Assembly: GCA_965649825.1 (NCBI GenBank)
Contig: OZ287708.1
Coordinates: 496,001-560,000, forward strand
DNA: 64,000 bases
From: Penicillus capitatus
Lineage: Eukaryota > Chlorophyta
Reading direction: 5' to 3'
The notes beneath the pieces are model-generated. The model ran no database searches, had not been told where the DNA came from, and worked only from the letters and a program-made list of their open reading frames with translations. The translations under genes and the position numbers were made by a program. This document shows, piece after piece, positions 22,487 to 34,281 of this stretch. Position 1 is the first letter of the stretch; each line of letters begins with the position of its first letter.

Positions 22487-23905
22487 TTACCGTTGGTGAC
22501 GCAAGATGTCAGGAGTGATGTCATGAACTGACGAAAGACCGCATAGCAAGAGATCCTTGGCAAGCTCTTTTTTGATATCCTCAACAATCTCCACAGCCTT
22601 TTCGACACCGCTCGCAGCAAGGGCATAGAGGATGGGTCTCCCTATCAACACGGCTGATGCTCCCATAGCCAGTGCCTAGAAACGATGTGACATATTCTCC
22701 TCCAGGCAGATCACAAAATCACTTTGATGATGTCCGTGCCTCTCTGAATGCCGCCATCGACCAAGATGGGTACCCTTTTGTTTACCACACGAGCTATCTC
22801 AGGTAAGATCTCGACTGGTGTCACGGCAGTATCGAGCTGTCGTCCACCGTGGTTAGAGACAATGATTCCATCGGCGCCATGTTTTATAGCTAACTCGGCA
22901 TCTGCTGGATGGAGAATGCCCTGAATGTCATAAGCACACAGTGGACATCGCCATATGGAAACAACGAATCGGTGAGAAGAGACATGCCTTGATAATGACC
23001 TTCACATCTAGAGCTTTCTTGGTGCGTAAGATGTCTCCCCATTCAAACATTGGTTTCATCTGTAGCAGCTCCTTATCCGACTGAACCAGATCTTTCCAGT
23101 ATTTCTCTTTCCTGCCAGAAAAGGATATCGTGGACCACTGTAGACTGCACATACAGCGATGCACTGCATTTTTGTTTATGCAATAGACATTGGGTGACCT
23201 CTTCTTTCTGCTGCGTTCTCGATTGCCAAACACTGGCATATCTACCGTGTAAATGACGGTGCGGCATCCATGGCGATATGCATTCTCAACAATTCTGTCA
23301 GACACCTCGCGGCCACTGGATGCAGCAACAAAGGAGTTATAGGATGGGAAGCTGCTCCGTATCCAAGCTTGCTTTGACCCACCCAAGCATGTAGATTTGA
23401 TGCAAGAGCATTGGCGATCCTTCCATAGACGTTACAATATCTTCGATATCTTTCGATCCAAGCGTGGAGACACACTAAGAGCATTTGCCTGATCCACAGG
23501 AAGACACGCAGTAATGATACGCACTAGAGGAATTCCGCATTTCTCGGCTGCACGTGCTGTGGCGCATTCTCCATCCTCATGCACTAATCCATGGAGAGCC
23601 ATGGGTGCAATCATCACTGGAGCCGCCATCTTGTAACCTGAGAAACATTTCGCAAGTTTTCGCGAATCGCTCGGATAGGAGAAAGAGAGACCAAAGAGTG
23701 TGCAAGATATGTCGGGATTCGTGATGTCTTCTGTAAGAACTCGGCACGCAATGTGAACGCTTCTCCAACATTCTCTGTTCTGTTGCTGTGTGATTTCGTC
23801 GTCGGCCCCGTCGTCTATGTATTCGAAAGCCTCTTCCGATATGCGTTCTCGTGCCTGAAGCCGCAATTCGGCGAATTTCGGAATAAAGGACGTCATGGAA
23901 TCCAC
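22487..23905 (-). CDS. GOX: FMN-dependent 2-hydroxyacid oxidase, array copy C
   Basis: Family blocks are EAFEYIDDGADDEITQ, YKMAAPVMIAPMALHGL, TLGSKDIEDIVTSM, PMLLHQIYML, CRTVIYTVDMPVFGNRERS, HGADGIIVSNHGGRQLDT, PILVDGGIQRGTDIIK and GASAVLIGRPILYALAASG. It carries Leu (STLGS) at the position of the active-site Trp/Tyr/Phe, the only non-aromatic copy, so substrate range may differ. The C-terminus is GLSSVHDITPDILRHQR. Two ATGs are possible, 23905 and 23896 (MTSFIPKF). Introns follow the array pattern; the last one ends CTAG before the GASAVLIG exon. Confidence 0.85.
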
Positions 23906-25446
23906 AGTGTGAGCACACGGCTTGTTCTGTGATTCGTTGTCGTCGTCGAAGATCCGTCCGAAACGGTAATCGATACGTGTCGCAGAAGTAGCTGTTAAAA
24001 TGCGAGGGAAACGGCGGTTCTATGCCACGCGATGTGACCGTTATTTTCACTCCAAATTGCAGATGACAACCTCGGTTCTCCACAGAAAAGAAAAGCTCGG
24101 TTTCGAGGAAAATGGCAGAAACCGAAAACTCCTCGGCCAGGAAAGACGTGACAGCTTTCTGCATAAACTTTGTCGACGAATGCAATCAGATGCCGTTTGT
24201 CACACTAACTAGCAGATCTCTAGCTTTTTTGTTCAGTCTGTCGTTAAAACAAACTTAGGTGTTCGCTAGAAGCAATCGATCAAAGAGAAAAATTTTTGGA
24301 TCCTCTTACGTCGATCAATAAACGATGGACGATGAAAGTATTGATCTCGAAGTGCATTAAACGCATTTCAGTGAAGCTCAAGGTAACGAGAGGTTGGAAA
24401 CCAATGTTTATATGATCGATTGCTGGGCGTCGATTGTTTCGATATCGGCTTTTTCGATTCGGTTCGATCATCTGCACGAATTTGTAAACATCCGATGGCG
24501 CCATTTCGATTGTTCGATATTGTCATTTTCGATTCGGTTCGATCATCTACAAGAAAATTGTACAAATCTTCGAATCAGAATCGCACGCGTTGCGATCTTC
24601 CATCGGAGTCGATCAACGTCTCCTACTGATGTAATTTACATTGCTTTCGTCGAGATCCGGCTACATGATCGATCTCGTTTTTCTTATGGAATATGAAACT
24701 TGTCAGGCTAGATGACGATCAGACTTTGACAGACGTGCGATTGTCAATCTTTATTGGTAAATCGCTTTGCGATTATTAAAAATCGATTGATCAGGAGATA
24801 CTGGTGTGGTATTTGTGGATGAACGGCGTTTCTCTCCGATCATGATGCCATCGACGAAGCTGATTGATTCGGTACGAGACAAGATACTTTGAATTCGGTC
24901 CGTCACTATGCTAAAAAACACTGATAATGACACTGGCAATACCCCATACTTGTAAACATGTCATTTAAACTAGAAGAATGAATCACGTCGTCGACATCTG
25001 AGATGTCGACGTCATTTGTTCAAATGTAAAATTGTGGAAAGTCGTATGTTCGATATCTAATCGATCTGTTTGCATTTCAACGGATAGCATGACGCCTGCC
25101 TGCCTTTGATCAATCGATCATGAGAAACGTCGATAACCGATTTATCGATTAGAGTTTTTCGACCAAACGTCGATCGAGATGATTAATCGAGGCAATCGTG
25201 AAGATGCATTTTTTTACAAAGATCGATCGATCTACAACTTGTCGTTAGCATGAGGCTCGACGAAGTGCATTACGCGCAGTTGCGAAATCGGTACAATCTG
25301 TCGAATGATTACCGATTGACTAGAAATCATTCGGAAAAATTTCTTTGCGTTCCATCGCGTTTGTCGGATGACTAAATCTTCCCGAACGATGTCTGTGATT
25401 TTCACACAAACCGTTTCTCTTGATAGGGCGCATAAGACGACAACAC
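23906..25446. repeat. GATCGA-rich array spacer C-D with a direct repeat
   Basis: About 1.5 kb without a supported gene. It is densely populated by TCGAT and GATCGAT words, notably at 24270-24300, 24410-24420 and 25095-25230. A direct repeat beginning TTCGATTCGGTTCGATCATC occurs at about 24459 and again at about 24529, roughly 70 bp apart, and the following bases are also similar. The GGTTCGATC string looks like a tRNA T-loop but no cloverleaf partner strand is visible. Confidence 0.5.
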
Positions 25447-26869
25447 TTAAGATCGTCGATAGAGAACATCCGACGTTAATTCCGAAAGCGAAGAGCAGCC
25501 GCACATCGTAAGACCGTTAGAGATATCACTCTTGAGATCCTCGATAACCTCCACGATTTTTTCCGTGCCGCCTGCTGCCAGAGCGTAGAGAATGGGCCTG
25601 CCGATCAAGACTGCCGAAGCACCCATTGCCAAAGCCTATAAAAGTACCAATTCATCAACGATGCAGTAATAGGTCGCATTACTTTGATGACATCCGAACC
25701 CGTCTGGATTCCGCCGTCCACTAAAACTGGAATTCTTCTATTAACTGCGCGAGCGATACCGGGCAAGGCGTCCACTGTGGTGATCGCGGTATCTAACTGC
25801 CTGCCCCCATGATTCGACACAATGATACCGTCGGCGCCGTGCTCTACAGCCAACACAGCATCGTCTGGATGGAGAATCCCCTGCATTCAAAATGGCATTG
25901 CTGTTATAGGCGAAAGAGTGAATCATAACGGCACCTTTAGAATGACTTTTACGTCCACAACGCTTTTTATCCAGGAGATGACCTTCCACTCACATCGCGA
26001 AGGAATGTCCATCCGATCGATTGCTGACTCGAACATTCCTTTCCAATACTTCTCTCTCATCCATGCAATCTTCAATTGTCCATAGTCAATACTGAAGAAA
26101 CAGATCTCTCATTGGGTTTCAGTCGAGTTCGGAGTCGACTTGTATTTTCTCAATCTTTCGTTGAGTCCATAGACAGGTGAATCAACTGTCCAGACAATAC
26201 AACGGCATCCAGAACGATACACAATTGATAGAAAATTCTCCATCATTGCATCATGACTGAGAACAACGTGGGAACAGTCTTCAGATTGCGACAGTGTTCT
26301 TACTCCTTCATGTAAAATTGCTGAAGAATGAACGGCAATGGATTCCCTGTCGCGGATAGGTCATCGAGATCGAGCGTAGCAAACATCGATAGACACTAAC
26401 GAAGTACGATGACAATGGACCAAGTGCTTTGGAAAATTTGCCTTACCAATGGAATGCCACATTTCTCCGCAGCGCGAGCAGTTGCCACTTCTGCCTCTTT
26501 GTTCATAATTCCGTGCAGTGCCATCGGTGCAATCAACAGAGGAGCCGACAATTGGTGACCTGATATCGCCTCCAGACATATCGAGATGCTTCATTCCAAT
26601 CTGAGAATACCGAATAGTGCACAAGATATGTCGGGATCCTTGATGGGACGGTTGAGAATGCGAGGCAGCAGTCTCGTGCGCTGCCAAGATTCTCTGTTCT
26701 TTCGCATGGTGATTTCATCTTGTGCTGCTCCATCTACGTAGTCGAACGCAAGATCGGAAACGCGATCTTGGGCAGCTCGACGGAGTTGTGCAAACTTCGG
26801 GATGAGGCCCGTTGTCGAACAGTCATCCAAGGATAACTCTGACGTCCTGCCCATGCACGTATCCTGCAT
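25447..26869 (-). CDS. GOX: FMN-dependent 2-hydroxyacid oxidase, array copy D
   Basis: Family blocks are LAFDYVDGAAQDEITM, SMFATLDLDDLSATG, FILQQFYMKE, HGADGIIVSNHGGRQLDT, PVLVDGGIQTGSDVIK and GASAVLIGRPILYALAAGG. This copy differs from its siblings in the FMN-phosphate loop, where QTGSD replaces QRGTD, losing an Arg. It also has a longer N-terminus (MGRTSELSLDDCSTTGLIPKF spans the first about 21 residues after the second ATG). The C-terminus is SDVLYRRS. Silent sites differ more from copies A to C, so it is an older duplicate. A 1.5-kb spacer separates it from copy C. Confidence 0.83.
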
Positions 26870-27167
26870 TTATCCACGCAATGGATCATTCATTGCGACA
26901 GTAGAGTCTTGCAACAACATCTCGGTTAAATTACGAAAGCTCATCTGTGTTTGCACTACGCATCGTCCTGGAGGGTGCTATTAATCGCACAGTCAAAGAT
27001 ATGTGATCAAGCACATAGAAAGTGTTTAGCACTCTACGGATCGTATCGTATCGATCGCATAACCGGTGATCGATGCAGCGAGAGACGAGGTCATTATCAG
27101 GTACTACAAGATCGTATGGGGGACAAGAATCATAGTTTCTCGATCTATGGTGATGGATCGCTGCTCC

Positions 27168-28554
27168 TCATGGAAGTGGTTTATCGAAAAGGACGTCCGA
27201 TGTTAATTCATCGACACATGAACAGCCACAGAGTATGAGGCCGCGGTCAAACTCATCTTTAATGCCCTCGATGACTTCAACAACCTTATCTGTACCACCC
27301 ACTGCCAGAGCGTAAAGAATGGGCCGGCCGATTAAGACAGCCGTGGCACCCATGGCCAGAGCCTAGACCAACCGGACGATGGAAGAATGGCATTCAGAGG
27401 CGGTGTCCTTGCCTTAATGATGTCAGTCCCTCTTTGGATCCCGCCATCGACCAAAATCGGAATTCTTTTGTTCACCGCCGTTGCGATTCGAGGCAAGACG
27501 TCCATTGCTGTCACAACCGTGTCCAATTGTCTACCCCCGTGATTCGATACAATGATGCCATCGGCGCCGTGTTCGACAGCCAAGACGGCATCTTCTGGAT
27601 GCAGAATACCCTAGGTTGTCACAAAATGTCGCACATCTCCGTTTCCAACGGAACAGACCTTGATCAGAACTTTGACATCGACAATGTCCTTTATCCATTT
27701 CACAACGCTCCAATCGGAATCGACGATACCTTCCATGAAGAATTTTACAAAATCCTCTGATGACTCGGCATGCATGCTCCAATCATTTCTTTTGAAAATT
27801 GCAAAATTGGCGTCGCTGATGTCAAACCTGAGAATCGGTAACTGTAACAACGCCAGACACTCGTGCGTATCTTACTTGTTTTCGACGTCCTTTTCTCTGT
27901 TCCCCATAACAGGAGCATCCACAGTCAATATCACGCATCGGCATCCTTGCTGATATGCATTCCGCAAAAAACTCTTCATGAACGATTCATCCCTGTGACC
28001 GAAAACAGCAGTTCATTCTGTCACCGATGATCGACAACGATCCAGACTTTAGATAATAGATCTGTTGGAAAAGTGCAGATTTGCAGCCAGAGGCCATGAT
28101 ATCTGCGAGATCTTTCGAACTAAACATCGAGACGCACTGCATGCGTTCCAATACAGAAAGCACAAGAAATGTTGTTCTTACTAGAGGTATTTCGCACTGT
28201 TCTGTTGCACGTGCTGTCTCGCATTCGCCCTCTTTGTGCAGCCATCCATGTGATGCCATTGGAGCAACGATCAGAGGAGCAGCGAGTTTGGTGCCTGGCA
28301 GGAGAATATGAAATCTTGCGCATTCTTAATCCGGACTCACCGAAGAGTGTGCAGGACGTATCCGCTTTAACAGAATTGCGCAAAACGCGTGTCACCAATC
28401 TCAATTCACGCCACGCTTTGCGATTGCGCCACATTGTGATCTCGTCGTCAGCGCCACCGTCGACATAATCGAAGAACTTCTTCGGCACGATGGCTCGGGC
28501 TTGTTCGCGTAGAAGAGCAAATTTAGGAATGAGAGCTTGCATTTCATTCTTCAT
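27168..28554 (-). CDS. GOX: FMN-dependent 2-hydroxyacid oxidase, array copy E
   Basis: This is the first copy of the array in transcription order. Blocks are KKFFDYVDGGADDEITM, SMFSSKDLADIMASG, ALFQQIYYLK, HGADGIIVSNHGGRQLDT, PILVDGGIQRGTDIIK and GATAVLIGRPILYALAVGG. The active-site position holds Phe. The C-terminus is SDVLFDKPLP, without a canonical peroxisomal signal. The intron before the last exon (27363-27412, 50 nt) starts with GCAAGG, a GC-AG intron, unlike the GT donors of the other copies. The start is ATG 28554, or 28542 four codons later (MQALIPKF). Confidence 0.84.
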
Positions 28555-29740
28555 GTTTTAGGCGATGCTCGACATAGTTCGCTCTCAACCGTTTTACTCA
28601 CGGAGACAAGGCATGCACAAAGCTGCAATGCACAGAGACAACGTGAAAATACACAATATGACCATGATCTTGCAACCGAGACACAAAGAGTGTTGACGAT
28701 CAAGATGGCAGATATCACGTCACGCGGATTTTCATCGAACACGACATCGATTCGACAAACGCTGCATTATCCAGATCTCGTTTTGTGCGTTTCAGAAGTA
28801 TATCGACCACGATCGCTGTTTCATTTCACTTGCTTTGTCGATCAACAAGTGGTCGAGCTTTGATTGCAACGCGATTACGTACTAAGCTAAAGCAAGTGAG
28901 TGATAGGAGAGATCCATGACATCGGGTCATGTCACAGTCGCTATCGTTATCGCTCGTCTACGATAAGTTCGATTGACGTCGTCGGCTACCGATCGATCGC
29001 AATCGAACGAAAACGAGTGTCCGCCGCGATACTCAAGATAACACAGATACAAAGGAGTTCGCATTTACTGCTGGCACCAACGATCGTCCTTCCGTCGACA
29101 ACGAATCGAATGATAATCGACCAGATCAAATTTCTATCGATCGATGATCACCACTATAGAAGTCAAAGACCTGAAGATGGGCCGATCCGTGATTAGTTTT
29201 CCTCAACGACAAACTGTGAACTGTCGATTCTCTGCCCCATTCGGAATCACACTTGGCAAAGCTGACTGAAGATGGCGTTGTACATTTGTGACTGCTGATC
29301 ACGCAACTACCATTTGAGAAACCATCAGGGCAGATCTGTTAGCGTCACTGAATCGTTGCCAGGCGAAATCACATGTGAAGGGGCATACCATTTCTGCCGT
29401 CCTTCAGTGATCCCATCTTGGCGCTTTCAACGAAGTATCCCCGAACACGGCGATTTGAAGGACGCACTGATGAATCTGATGACCCCATTCCGCATGATCG
29501 ACATCGGAATGAGGCGCGTCTCCGTCGTGACACGGCTGAAACCGCGTGTCCTTTTGAGCACACTTGCGCGTTCGAACGCGGACTCTTTTATCCGACATTG
29601 TCCCTGCTCATTGAGATCCTCTCGTATACATTCTGCCATTCGGATTACGTGTCCCCTTTCGGCGAACCACGACGATAACGCAACAGATATGGCTGGAGGT
29701 CAGCGATTGAAACAGACAGTTCTCGGAAACAGAGGAAAGG
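28555..29740. other. Unassigned region between the oxidase array and LIG1
   Basis: About 1.2 kb. The first 650 bp are again rich in CGATCGAT words (28970-29160). From about 29300 to 29740 both strands are open in several frames, but none shows a known motif or continuity with LIG1. A 5' exon of LIG1 could lie in the last 300 bp. Confidence 0.35.
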
Positions 29741-32639
29741 ATGAAGAAGCGCCCCATCGCCGTGGCGGACGAAAGCGAGCAACGCAGGTGACCTTCCACA
29801 CTTCGATCGAACGCGTAGTAACTCTCTGTCTTCCATGAACAGCTGCACGGACCCACTGCTAGCGACGGCGAACGGACAAAGCGTACGAAGGATGACAAAA
29901 AGCTCACCACGGCACCTACAAAGGTTCGTCTTCCGATGACAAGACAGAATCTGAGAATCGTCTTCAACAGACGCCTTCGAGACGATCACGCAAAGCCAAA
30001 GAATTCAGTTTTCAGATGGGCCCGAAGTTAATGGAGACTCCGAAACTTCCAAAGAAAGGCGATACCGAATCAGACAGCGATATGAGGATGGAAATGACTG
30101 AAGAGAGTGACAATCTGTCGAATATGTCTGCATCGTCTTCCGAGTCCATGGAGACCATAGGTGCGATCTGCTGCACCGTGTAATCGTGGTCGAATGATGT
30201 GACAGGAAGTGTTAGCATCCAAGCAGATGGCAGTACGAAGCGCATCTCAAAGGCACGACATCCAAGGCAATTGACAAGAGTAAGTCTACTGAATCGACTA
30301 AGCCGTTGAACAAATCGTTGATGTGACATGTGGTGCAGACCGGAGCTCCAATTCGCAAGGCGTCGGATCTTTTGGCAGAAGCTTACGCTGTCTTCAATCC
30401 ACGGGATCTAGCCTACTGGCAACCAGACGAGAATGTGCCTTACAAGTTTCTGGCAGATACTTTTGACCTGATAGAGGCAACAACGAAGAGATTGGAAATT
30501 ACACGGCATTTGACTGAATGCTATCGATGCATATTAGAAATGACACCCTCAGATTTACTCCCTGCCATCTACCTCTGCATCAACAAAGTGGGACCGGCCC
30601 ACGAAGGACTGGAACTTGGCGTCGGGGACTCGATATTGTACAAAGCGATCGCGAATGTGAGTGGAGGTGACAATGCCAGAATCCGTAAACAGTACGACAA
30701 AGATGGAGATCTGGGATTGGTGGCCATGTCTCGCAAGAAAGGACAAGTTCGACTGATGGCTTTCGATAAGCTATCCATCTCTGGTGTCTTCAAAAAGTTT
30801 CTGGCAATCGCCAAAGATGGCGGCGAAAAATCGCAGGAGCGAAAGAGAGACAGGATCGAGAGTCTGCTCAATGCATCCAGAGACTCAGAGATCAAGTTCA
30901 TCACAAGATCGCTTCAGGTAATTCTGTCAGTCTAATAACATCTGCACAGTCCTGTATGCGTGTCATGTGGTCTGCAGGGGAAACTAAGAATAGGACTGGC
31001 TGAGCAGACGGTGCTGCAATCCGTCGGACAAGCTTTCTTCATGCACCAGACACCTTCGAAGGACCAGGACACACTCATGCAGAGAATGGAAGAAGCTGTG
31101 GACCGCGTGAAACAAGCTTACAGCACCTGTCCATCCTACGACAAGGTACCCTACCTATCATCTGGTCTAGTGGTTTTGAAGGCAGATGACATGTCTAGTT
31201 GATTCCATGTCTACTGGATCATGGATTAAACGGATTGGAAGAACACCTGTCATTTACACCTGGCATTCCGGTCCAGCCAATGCTTGCGAAGCCGACGACT
31301 GGGATCTCAGAAGTGCTGGAAAAGTTCAGCGACACATCCTTCACCTGCGAATTCAAGTACGATGGTGAAAGATCGCAGATCCATGTTCTGCCAAACAGTA
31401 AGTCTCTTGCGTCTCAGTAACGGATCAAGTGATTTGCCTTTTTGCAGAGACGGTGCTGATCTATACACGCAACTCAGAGAACGTCACCGGGAAGTATCCA
31501 GATATCGTCCAGCAGATTCCAGCACATCTGAAACCGGAAGTCCAATCGGTCGTACTGGACTGTGAGACAGTCGCATTCGATACCCAACTGCAGAAGATCA
31601 TGCCTTTTCAGGTGCTGTCCAGTTGACCCGTATGAAACTCTGATGAATCATGTGCTTTTCACAGAAACTGAGTACAAGAGCACGGAAGGATGTCACATTG
31701 GAGAGCATCAAAGTCCCTGTTTGCGTTTTCTGCTTCGACTGCCTCTACCTGAATGGAGAATCGTTGCTGGGACGGCCACTCACAGAGAGAAGAGCCTCCC
31801 TCTACAATGCTGTCAATTCAGAACCGGGTGTCATCCAATTCGCAGAGCATCAGATCTCCACCAATGTTGAGGAATTGCAGGTTGCCTTTATTCGCTGCCA
31901 GTTGTCCCATCAGTCTCACACTGTGTATGTATTAGCATTTCCTAGACTTGGCCGTCGATGGCAGTACAGAAGGACTGATTGTGAAGACACTCGACTGCAG
32001 CTATGAGCCATCGAAGCGCTCTGTCAACTGGCTGAAATTGAAGAAGGACTACTTGGATGGAGTGGGCGATTCGTTCGATCTCGTGGTCATTGGAGCATGG
32101 CATGGAAAAGGAAAAAGAACGGGCGTCTTTGGTTCGTTTTTACTTGCTGTATATGATCCGATCAATCAAGAGTACCAGAGCATTACAAAGATCGGAACAG
32201 GCTTCTCCGAAGAAGATCTGGAAACGCACACACGAAATCTCAGAGCATTGGAACTTTCAGAGCCAGCATCCAACTACAGGTGTCTCGTTTGCAACGAGTC
32301 ATGCACTCATCTCTCATGTACTGTAGCTATGGCGAGGCAGCTGTGCCAGATGTGTGGTTTGAGGCCAAGATGGTTTGGGAGGTCAAGGCAGCCGATCTCT
32401 CTATTAGTCCTGTACATCAGGCTGCATTAGGCATTCTTGACGAGACCAAAGGTATCGATCTATCAATGATACGTGCATCATTGTGCGAACGCGTTTTCGT
32501 GATAGGGATATCTATTCGGTTTCCACGCTTGATAAGAGTAAGGGATGATAAGTCTGCGACAGATGCAACGACATCTGATCAAGTGGTCGAAATGTATAAC
32601 AAGCAGACAAAGGTTCCAGAATTGTCAGAGGTATCCTAA
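29741..32639 (+). CDS. LIG1: ATP-dependent DNA ligase I
   Basis: LIG1 seals nicks in DNA replication and repair. The N-terminal exons are basic and acidic low-complexity ([47 protein letters not shown]). The DNA-binding domain follows: [52 protein letters not shown]. The adenylation domain has the nucleotidyl Lys in [14 protein letters not shown] (Lys codon 31355-31357). The conserved LDCETVAFD and ETLL-type blocks, [28 protein letters not shown] (given here as [14 protein letters not shown] then [14 protein letters not shown]) and [12 protein letters not shown] are also present, and the OB domain ends [20 protein letters not shown]. Two introns carry TGATGTGAC, at 30195-30203 and 30319-30327. 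The true start may be an upstream exon. Confidence 0.87.
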
Positions 32640-32864
32640 TTTCTCTCTACAGATTGCTGTTATCTATGTGATTGAAAACAGTTTTCACGTGTTTAACAAT
32701 TTTTAACTGCCGAAAGAACGAGCTGAGTCCAGTTTCGCGATTTACGAAAAATCGATATAGAGAGCGAAAAGGGAAAGCTGCAGAACGTTTCTGGAAATAC
32801 GGCATCAAGCCGCCAAGAACTCTCGACTGTTTGGCATCCTTTTTTCTCTGAGAATGAAGAGTCA

Positions 32865-33185
32865 TCACGCAACCCGAGCCACAAGTTTGGTGAACTTAAG
32901 ACCCATGTACACCAGATTCTCCGGCCGACCAGGGATCTCTGCTGGACTCGTGCTCGTGCCTCCCCTCCCTTTGAATCCTCTTCCTCTCAACCAGATAGAT
33001 GAACGGAGAACGAGATGTCTCCGTCTTTTCCACAGGCACTTCTAACAGACAAGACACAAGACAAAGGGCCCTTTGCTAAGCAGCTCACTCGTTTCGTCTT
33101 CGGCCTCATCCACAGATTCAAAGATCTCGTCTGTGGATGTGTCCTCATTCGCAGCGACGACGTTCCTCTCCGAGAAACTTGCCAT
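32865..33185 (-). CDS. Small acidic protein of unknown function
   Basis: An ATG at 33185 opens MASFSERNVVAANEDTSTDE, continuing FESVDEAEDET, strongly acidic and coding-like. A 47-nt intron (GTGAGC...CTGTTAG) is likely. Downstream, two frames look coding: one reads SPFIYLVERKRIQREGRHE, and the other WLRGRGFKGRGGTSTSP then PENLVYMGLKFTKLVARVA to a stop at 32865. A further short splice may join them. No family is recognised. An acidic head and Gly/Arg-rich tail would suit a nucleic-acid or nucleolar factor, but that is a guess. It sits between LIG1 and the glutaredoxin gene. Confidence 0.4.
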
Positions 33186-33554
33186 CTATCTCCACGAATG
33201 ATTGCTGTGGCAACTTGCCCTGTTCTTGAGGGACGACACCAAACCTATCAGTCGAAACTGCATCAAGCTCAGTTGTGTACATCGATGTGCGGTCGTTGGT
33301 ATCGAGCTGCTCTCATGCTGGCTGCCGTGAACCCGACATCCGATTCGACGATTCTCACGCCGAGAGAGACGATTCAATCGATCGCTGCGCGCCTGGATCC
33401 GATATGTATCCCATCCCGTCTCTGTCAGAGTGCTGTCTGGATCTTGTGTTCAGACGATTCTCTCATCAGCTGTCAATCGATTTTGTTGAGACGAACACGA
33501 GGGCGGCAGCAGCACTCTAGATCCACGAAGTAACTCCTGTGATATTCAGGCAAA

Positions 33555-34281
33555 GTGTCAGATTTTTGGCATTCAGTCAGGAGTCTTTATCATCGGAACC
33601 AAGATGGACATCTCGAAATCCGGCATAACTGTCCTGTCATCAGATTTGTTGCTGGACGCATCTGCGATGCGTGTGATTACGTCGCAGAAAACAACACGTC
33701 TGTCACAAAGAAATCATGGTATCGCGCGTGTCCAACACCGAATTCCTCAAGTCCGACGACGTCGTGTCATCTCAGCCACAAGCCAAGGCTCTGTCCGCCT
33801 CCCTCTTCCGAAAACCTCATCAGCGTGTGCACATTCGGCACAGGCGCAGGTCTTCCTTCCGAATTTAAATCGGCGCTCGACAATCTGATCACCAGTCACA
33901 AGATCGTCGTGTTCATGAAAGGAACAAAGCAATTCCCTCAATGCGGATTTTCTCACACAGTCGTACAGGTATCATCTATGTCATCGTATGGCACACGCAC
34001 TTAGAGATGCAATTCCTTAAAGATCTTGAACACACTTGAAGCGCCCTTTGAGGCTGTCGATATCTTAGAGACCGAAGTGCTGCGTCAAGGAATGAAGGAG
34101 TACTCCCAGTGGCCGACGTTTCCCCAAGTCTACATCGATGGCGAATTCTATGGAGGATGCGATATCATGATCGGTACCCTCGTCGATCACACTGCTGCAT
34201 CGCGCAATGGGTGTGTGCTGTATAGAGTCCTATCAGTCCGGATCTCTGCAGGAGACGATTGAGAAAACAATGAATTCTTGA
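33555..34281 (+). CDS. GRX: Monothiol glutaredoxin (Grx4/GrxS14 type, CGFS)
   Basis: The domain reads ITSHKIVVFMKGTKQFPQCG, the active-site CGFS, then TVVQILNTLEAPFEAVDIL, WPTFPQVYIDGEFYGGCDIM and the last exon ESYQSGSLQETIEKTMNS. Monothiol CGFS glutaredoxins carry and transfer [2Fe-2S] clusters and bind glutathione. An N-terminal extension of 80-100 residues rich in Ser, Pro and Arg suggests organelle import, probably the plastid. The exact start is unsure: the frame can begin at 33555, but an ATG near 33717 opens another Ser/Arg-rich frame that could be spliced in. Two short introns follow: after TVVQ (GTATCA...CTTAG) and after CDIMI. Confidence 0.82.

Noticed and set aside
24465-24545. tRNA genes suggested by GGTTCGATC T-loop strings
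   Set aside because: No acceptor stem, D-arm or anticodon arm can be paired around either copy.
29314-29838. A 174-codon plus-strand frame before LIG1
   Set aside because: No recognisable domain, and it does not continue into LIG1. The LIG1 N-terminal exon lies in another frame at 29741.
33015-33533. A 172-codon plus-strand open frame
   Set aside because: Part of it is antisense to the acidic minus-strand gene at 32865-33185. The composition is not protein-like, and other frames in the same stretch look better.
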